A stretch of DNA of 64,000 bases. Source: Trichoplax sp. H2. Taxonomy: Eukaryota > Placozoa > Uniplacotomia > Trichoplacea. The notes below the pieces were generated by a model, which worked only from the letters and a program-made list of their open reading frames with translations, made no database searches and was not told the DNA's origin. The stretch spans positions 186,001 to 250,000 of the forward strand of contig NOWV01000042.1 in NCBI GenBank assembly GCA_003344405.1, in the 5' to 3' direction. This document shows positions 58,004 through 64,000 of the stretch, in pieces. Each line of letters starts with the position of its first letter. Position 1 is the first letter of the stretch. A program made the translations under genes and the position numbers.

Positions 58004-59502
58004 TTAATCAATTAATTCCGTGTCGTTTTCTCTACTAGGTAGATACAAAAATTTAGATAGAAATCGGTAGTATTCAGGCGTAACGTAATCCTGCATCTCT
58101 TGACCAGTAACCCATGCATAATCTTCAAGTTCTTCGGTATTTAGTACAATTTGTCCTTCGTTATAAAAAGTCTTATAAAAGAATACCTGGATAAGAAAAA
58201 AGAATAAAATGGAATGAAAATTTTATGCAGTATACTTGTATTGGATAATTTTCCTATTCCAGTTAGAGGAGATGTATTTAAGATAGGAGTTTACTGTAGG
58301 TAGGAAATATCGCCTACTTTATCATATTAGTTCTGAGTTGGAAGATACTTCATATAGTTCATAAACTATGAAGCAAAAATGAACGTTTCTAACCTTAGCA
58401 CCAACGTGATCGCTTTGATAGTCTTTATGAAATTTATAAGTGTAGAGTGCAGACGGTGCGTTACTCAGAAATTTTACTGTTAACTGTTCGCCACATTCTT
58501 CTTTTAATTCACGTTCCGCAGTCTAATAACATTGTCATTTTGCAATAGTTCGTTATTCTATACGCATAATACTGTAGCCGTAAGACTAGAGTCTAAAATA
58601 TGCTCTATATAGACTTTAGTAGCAAATAGAAAACAACGCTATAAGTAACATTTATCGATGAAATCCTTTAACCTGTCGTAGTGACTCCTCTCCTTCATGT
58701 TGCCCTTGCGGCATTTGCCATGCATGTTGATGGCGTGATTTCTTAACTAATAAATAAAGACTCTCGGCTAATTTACGATCTAGGCTTTTCCTATCATCCT
58801 CTTCATCAGCCTGAGTTGTCCGACTAGCAGCTTGAAACGATTTCGCTTCTTCTTCTAACTCTTGTAACTCTGATTCAATTTCTTCTCTAGCCTAATGAAT
58901 ACATCAAGGTGGATCAGCAAATTACAAAGACAGTTGTAAGATTATTCCCTATCTGATTGAGCTAGTTATCAATATGCATCGTGGTCGTAAAATAATGATT
59001 GTAGAATGTATTTAGCAAAACTATGCCAAGAGGAATCTACTTTGCTTGCTTACCAATTCTTGTAACTCTTTGGATTTCATTCCAGAATCAAGCGCCTTTA
59101 GCCTATCTAAAGAAGCTGCCTTACGGTTCTTTAAATCAATTTCGTAGTCGGAAATTACACTTTTTTCTTCTTCGATAGTATTAAATAATTCTACAAGTGA
59201 AATTGACCATCATTATCATACTATTGCACCATCAGACTGCAAGTGTATTTCTATGACGGTCCAGTTACACTAGCTAGTAAGCGTTATGAATGCAAAGTTG
59301 ATGGCGTCTTACCTTGAACTCGAGTCTCTAGTGAGTTTGTTGATGAGGAAATTACAGGTAAACGCTCAACACAGATCGCACTTACCAATCGCCAATTTTG
59401 CTGTAAAGATGATTTCCCCTTGACTTTGGGTTGCAATTGTTGATTGCTCTTCAAGCCAGTGGTGCTTAAACGATTTCCTGCACGATTGCAATGCAAAAGC
59501 AA
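58004..59502 (-). CDS. MRPL46: Mitochondrial large ribosomal subunit protein mL46, 5 exons
   Basis: Nudix-fold protein of the mitochondrial large ribosomal subunit. Minus-strand exons 59502-59313, 59190-59054, 58891-58673, 58522-58394, 58186-58004 give 285 residues (human 279). The N-terminus MLLHCNRAGNRLSTTGLKSN is rich in basic residues and lacks acidic ones, as expected for a mitochondrial targeting peptide. Family stretches: ICVERLPVI, FNTIEEEKSVISDYEI, DDRKSLDRKLAESLYLLVKK, WQMPQGQHEGEESLRQTAER (Nudix-like helix), NAPSALYTYKFH, VFFYKTFYNEGQI and DYAWVTGQEMQDYVTPEYY. As known for mL46, the Nudix signature is degenerate and catalysis is not expected. It is head-to-head with NICN1. Confidence 0.92.
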
Positions 59503-60846
59503 CTTATGCTGACACTACTCATCATTTTAAAACAGATACACATATCGAAGTTAAATTCCTATCCTGTACATATCATTTCCATTCATTACCTAGAATACCC
59601 ATAAAAGCAGCTCTCAATGGGCTAGGCTTTAGCCGTCTACTAATGCAAGAATAACATTGACTTGTAGCCATCTTGGCAGTGGAAGAGTTGCCTTGCTGAG
59701 CTAGGAGAACATGCGCTTTGCTGGAAGACTGATGCTACTATCGGACGTGGCCCATTTTCATACTGAATGATGAATTTTTCTTTCTCTACGTTACAGTATG
59801 GGGCCAGTACTCTAGTTTGGTCTATAGCACTGCGCACTCTCAAATCCAATTAGATTGTGCAGTCTAAAATATCACCTCTCATATTGCAATGAACTGGTAT
59901 TTTATTGTGCTGTAAGAGAAAAACAGGTTTAGAAGGTGACTACTATTTTGCACAATAGTCAAGGACTATTAGTCGAAGTCTTTGTTACAGTACTTGAACT
60001 GTCCACTGTATCGTTCTCACCAAGGGTTTGATTGCTGTTAATGATCCATTTGGACGCTGTAAGAACAATAGTACAGTATAGATTAAATGGCCTGAATACG
60101 TAGCACTATAGTGATCAACCCATCGTCTTCAAGAGTCTACTTCCATGGTGGCAACGCGATATTAATAACGAAAGCTCGTCTGGCTTAATTAAATTACCTT
60201 GGCTAGCGCAAGATGAACACAGACAAACTGTAAAACTTGTTCAACTACTTGTTATTACCTTAACTCAAGCATTTATCAAACAGCCAAGCTGTAGACTTAA
60301 GTCTTTGTACTTATCATTGAATCTCACTAAGATTAGATAGGGATCCATCCCTTGCTATCTTATAGATTGGCTACCTTGGCAACGAGTGGGAAGTTCTGCA
60401 AATTATGAACGCAGACAAACTGTAAAACTTGTTCAACTACTTGTTATTACCTTAACTCAAGCATTTATCAAACAGCCAGGCTGTAGACTTAAGTCTTTGT
60501 ACTTATCATTGAATCTCACTAAGATTAGATAGGGATCCATCCCTTGCTATCTTATAGATTGGCTACCTTGGCAACGAGTGGGAAGTTCTGCAAATTATTA
60601 TATCATCAGTCATCCAATGATCTTATAAATCTGAATGGAGTAACTGGCTATAGCATATTGTGATAAAATAGCGAATAATCTGGTGTTAGGAATTGACGCG
60701 CATTTGTTTTCATTCATCAAATAATATGCAAGCTAGATTTGCAAGAAATGTTTAGGATAGGCACCTGTGATATTAATTAGCACCAATATTGGAAATTTGA
60801 ATCGCTATCATATTATACGAGTAATAATCTACAATTGTTCAGCAAC
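59503..60846. promoter_or_regulatory. Shared divergent upstream region of MRPL46 and NICN1
   Basis: About 1.3 kb between two head-to-head starts. It contains the 192-bp tandem duplication at 60213-60596. The minus-strand frame at 59640-59849 is unsupported and could be 5' UTR of MRPL46. Confidence 0.5.
60213..60596. repeat. 192-bp tandem duplication, nearly identical copies
   Basis: Two direct copies, 60213-60404 and 60405-60596, starting ATGAACACAGACAAACTG and ATGAACGCAGACAAACTG. By eye only two differences are seen (AACAC/AACGC and CCAAGC/CCAGGC). Such near identity suggests a recent duplication or an assembly artefact. Confidence 0.9.
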
Positions 60847-62908
60847 ATGGCAGGCAAAGATGCAATCGTTTGTAGATTTAAGAATCCGCTTATAGTCAAA
60901 ATAGACACCCATGACAATCTTAAATCGGGTTGTTCCGTTATTGAAGTGAACTTTCCACATTCAAAACCACTACAGGTATGTACTGAAATGGAAAGAAATG
61001 ATAGTCTTAAATAGTCGTATACACAACATATACATTACAAATATTAACTAAACTTGTGAATATGACGATATTGCATGCCGTATTTAAATTAACTTTAATG
61101 TACGCGTATGCATATACATTATTTAGGATAACTCGTTTATCGTGAAATACCTCAGATAAGCTTTTCTCCAGGGTTTTCTCGTTGCCCCATTCGTAAAGAT
61201 TTAAAATTGTGTCTGTTTATATTACGCTATGCAACAACGGAAAACTGCGGAGAAAAATCTATCTGAGGAAAAATAAATTACCCTAACGCATATTCGTATA
61301 ACCCATGTAGTCTATGACTATATCATTGAAGTTAGTTATCAATGTATAATAGATGTAGATGCAAATGGCTTTATTCTGTAATAAAACAGAATTTTAGATG
61401 TAAAACTTATGTTGTAGAGATTACAAACGATCCAAACAGAATGCAACTATACGTATCATGAATAGCCATAGCAGCTGCAAAAGACTCAGCCATTATTGTA
61501 ACTTTTGATGTTCTTTATTTAATGTTAGCTAGGGAAAATTCAGTTTTCCAATAATTACTCCGCATATTTGACTATTAAAGCTCAATTTAAAGAAGCAAGC
61601 GACGAATCAGGTACCTAAGAAGCATTATATATTAATATTTCGACTGTACGATGTGATCATTCTCGATGCTAGATTCTTATTTTTAAGAATCAAGACACTC
61701 TACCTATTGCTAAATGTTCCAATTCGATAGATGATGAACTTCTCATTTACTTGAAGCGTTTTCGTATAATAAATCATCTTATGCATTATGTTAGTTTATA
61801 ATAAATAAGGAATTATAAGATTGTCATCATAGCCTCGATTAATAGCCTCGTTATCTTCTAATTATCTCGATTTAGCAGCAATCAAGAACACAAGAAAATG
61901 GATCACTTTAATTAAGAACAAACAACTAATGCCAAACGTACATTGCGATGTATCCGGACGAGATCATTTTACCATTACGAGAGAAGAGGCTAGTAAAGCT
62001 ATCGTTGTAATCCTACGTCATTTTATATATAAAATGATAGCGTTAGGCTTGCATAAAAATGCCATCACGTCATTACTGTAGTAATGATATCATAACTCGA
62101 TATTGGATATAAATGAAAGTAACGTTTACTTAAAGCAAGTAAAGTTTATTCTATTGTAACATAGTTTGATCATTATCCAACTCGATTTTAGATGCTAGAA
62201 AAACCTGACAACATCTTGTATATGAGATTTATACTGAGGCAACCGTCACCAATATGGTTACAATTTTCAATCGAAAATATTAAATTATCGCCAAAAAACG
62301 ATTCGGTAATACGAAAATCTGTCTTTCTTTAGAAATTGAGTTACTTACGATAATGCATGCATACTGAAGATTAAGCCAGTAACAAAATAGGATATCCGCT
62401 TGATGCTTTGTCATTTACTGTATTTATGAAAAAATTGTATAACCCGTTTAAAGTTGTATATCAATTGATGTTGGTGATCATACGCATATAAATTGTCTCC
62501 TTAATTCATTAATCTATTTCGGTTGAATTAGGAAGGTACAAGTAAAGAAGGCAATCGTGACGTGCACCTACCAAGCAGAAATACTACAGTAACAAAGAAT
62601 GCATCATCATCCGTGAGTCAATTGAAAAAGGATCAACCTTTGTTATGTATCGTTAAATGGCTGATTATATTGTTTCAACATTGAACAGGTATATCCTGAC
62701 CCAACAAAAATTGCTTCAAGTTTGCAAAATCTATGGGCTTTAATGTATTCTAAGCGAACTGGAGCACCTCCACCCTTTCTAAAAAAATTGGAGGTTGGTA
62801 TTTGCAAAGTTGGAGCTGTTGTAATCATGATAACGTATTACCTTTTTTTGATTTCATATTGAATAGGTCGATGGATCGTATGAAGTTAGCACGCTATCTT
62901 ATACGTGA
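60847..62908 (+). CDS. NICN1: Nicolin-1 (NICN1), tubulin polyglutamylase complex subunit, 7 exons
   Basis: NICN1 is a subunit of the TTLL1-containing tubulin polyglutamylase complex, which acts on axonemal and neuronal microtubules. Exons 60847-60975, 61529-61610, 61876-62006, 62192-62305, 62532-62612, 62689-62793, 62867-62908 give 227 residues (human 213). Family stretches: VIEVNFPHSKPLQLGKIQFS, NNYSAYLTIKAQ, RKWITLIKNKQLMPN, MRFILRQPSPIWLQFSIENI, YPDPTKIASSLQNLWAL and the end VDGSYEVSTLSYT. Exon 3 was ended at 62006 (GTAATC donor) because this keeps phase with exon 4 at MLEKPD. AATAAA lies near 63453. A second, diverged copy of the last exon lies just downstream. Confidence 0.9.
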
Positions 62909-62922
62909 TTGAATCTTTGAAG

Positions 62923-62958
62923 GGATTACATGAAGCTAGCACGTTATCATATAGGTAA
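62923..62958 (+). other. Possible duplicated terminal exon of NICN1
   Basis: Starting 15 bases after the NICN1 stop, a segment reads GLHEASTLSYR then TAA, matching the last exon's GSYEVSTLSYT then TGA, with 28 of 36 bases identical. An AG at 62921-62922 would accept splicing from exon 6 in the right phase, although the preceding pyrimidine tract is weak. It could be an alternative last exon or a relic. Confidence 0.5.
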
Positions 62959-64000
62959 CGAATCAAATAAGGTTCATTTTCTCAATTGAAAACTTGGTTA
63001 GCATCTGCACGTTAAATTACATCTCTGCTTGTGTCACTGTGGGCTGTAGTATACAGTAGTATATTTCTTTATGTCAGGATTAACTATTTTGGGCCAAATG
63101 AATTTGAGAATATTGAATATGTCCTTAACAATATTTGCGTATGTAAAGTTCTTGTTTGTATATGTTATGTGATACGTATGATGGCATTGATTATACTGTA
63201 TATGTAGAATAACTGGATAGTTGGAGAATACTAGAAATTCAGTGGTCAAGATGGTGATAGTAATTTATATGTACTGTAAATGATAATACTGTAATTAATG
63301 AAAGAATGAATAGTTTACGCCCATCGGTTTTTACCTCTGCTACGAATTCATCTCCGCATCTGCATGTTCAGTGGTCAACTAATAGTGGGACTGCCTAAAT
63401 GTCATACTTAAATTATTCACTTATGATCGATTTATAAAGTTGTTATTAGAAAAATAAATAATTTCACTCCATATTATCGACTTTTTTAACTTTAAAGATG
63501 TAGACTGCCGCTTTGTTCACCTAGATCGAAGACTGAGCTACTTTTAGCAATATAGGGCTTGAATAAAATTAATTCATAAGGGGTCATTTTACTTGAATTA
63601 CGTTTACTATCTTTGCACCATGTGCTGAAAATTTTATTCACCAAATAAGTGCTTCGTTCCCGTACAGATCACTACTGTGCTAGGATTCCTGGTTCTGCAC
63701 AGAGATAGAAAAAATATCCAAATTTATCGAATAATTATATAATTGAACAATCATGCCAACTCTCCCTTAGTAATACTTGTAGCGGTCCAATACTATTGTC
63801 TTCATGTCTATACGATAATTTTAAAGCATTTCATGTGAGTGTGTCAATTTATCAACTTTCTCCAAGCTTTGCAATCCTTGGTATAGTCATGACTGATTGA
63901 TATATCTGCTCCGGTCAACTTCAGTGAGTCTGTACTCTGTTACAGTTATCGGAGGTTACTACCTTGGGAGTCTGTTCCAAGTATTTCAAGAAAGACATGT
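62959..64000. other. Region downstream of NICN1
   Basis: NICN1 3' UTR and flanking sequence, with AATAAA near 63453. No further gene is recognised before the window end. The minus-strand frame at 63034-63249 has no recognisable family. Confidence 0.5.

Overview
The window is a piece of a compact, AT-rich, intron-rich animal (metazoan) genome. Every gene is split by many short GT-AG introns. The gene set is typical of animals: a KDM5 histone demethylase, phosducin-like protein, actin capping protein alpha, ARH3-type ADP-ribosylhydrolases, the splicing factor ISY1, the centriolar satellite protein PIBF1/CEP90, the mitochondrial ribosomal protein L46 and NICN1. Density and intron sizes would suit an early-branching animal such as a placozoan, but that is inference; I saw no species-specific marker.

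Layout: (1) 879-7647 (+), 3' part of a KDM5 gene, from the ARID domain to a third PHD finger and stop. (2) 10133-12833 (+), phosducin-like PDCL. (3) 14412-17658 (-), F-actin capping protein alpha, convergent with PDCL. (4) 19313-32103 (+), a tandem array of four ADP-ribosylhydrolase (ARH3) copies with the same five-exon design: two with intact catalytic motifs, one intact frame lacking a key metal-binding Asp, and one pseudogene. (5) 33886-36093 (-), ISY1, head-to-head with (6) 37169-41096 (+), PIBF1. (7) 44964-55964 (+), an 18-exon protein with a docking-type N-terminus and two cyclic-nucleotide-binding domains, laid out like a PKA regulatory subunit but divergent. (8) 58004-59502 (-), MRPL46, head-to-head with (9) 60847-62908 (+), NICN1.

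Exon models were assembled by hand from splice consensus, reading phase and remembered family sequence. The reading phases close correctly across all exons for PDCL, CAPZA, the three intact ARH3 copies, ISY1, PIBF1, the CNB gene, MRPL46 and NICN1, giving lengths near those of the human proteins where one is known. KDM5 was not phase-checked exon by exon.

The most unusual points are: a full palindromic CRE (TGACGTCA) upstream of each of the four ARH3 copies; a 14-bp duplication at the start codon of ARH3 copy A that makes an overlapping out-of-frame uORF; ARH3 copy C with TNDT in place of the metal-binding TDDT; the PKA-R-like gene; arrays of the palindrome TACTGTACAGTA, several lying upstream of genes; a possible duplicated terminal exon of NICN1; and a near-identical 192-bp tandem duplication between MRPL46 and NICN1. 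No tRNA, rRNA, CRISPR array or intact transposon was seen.
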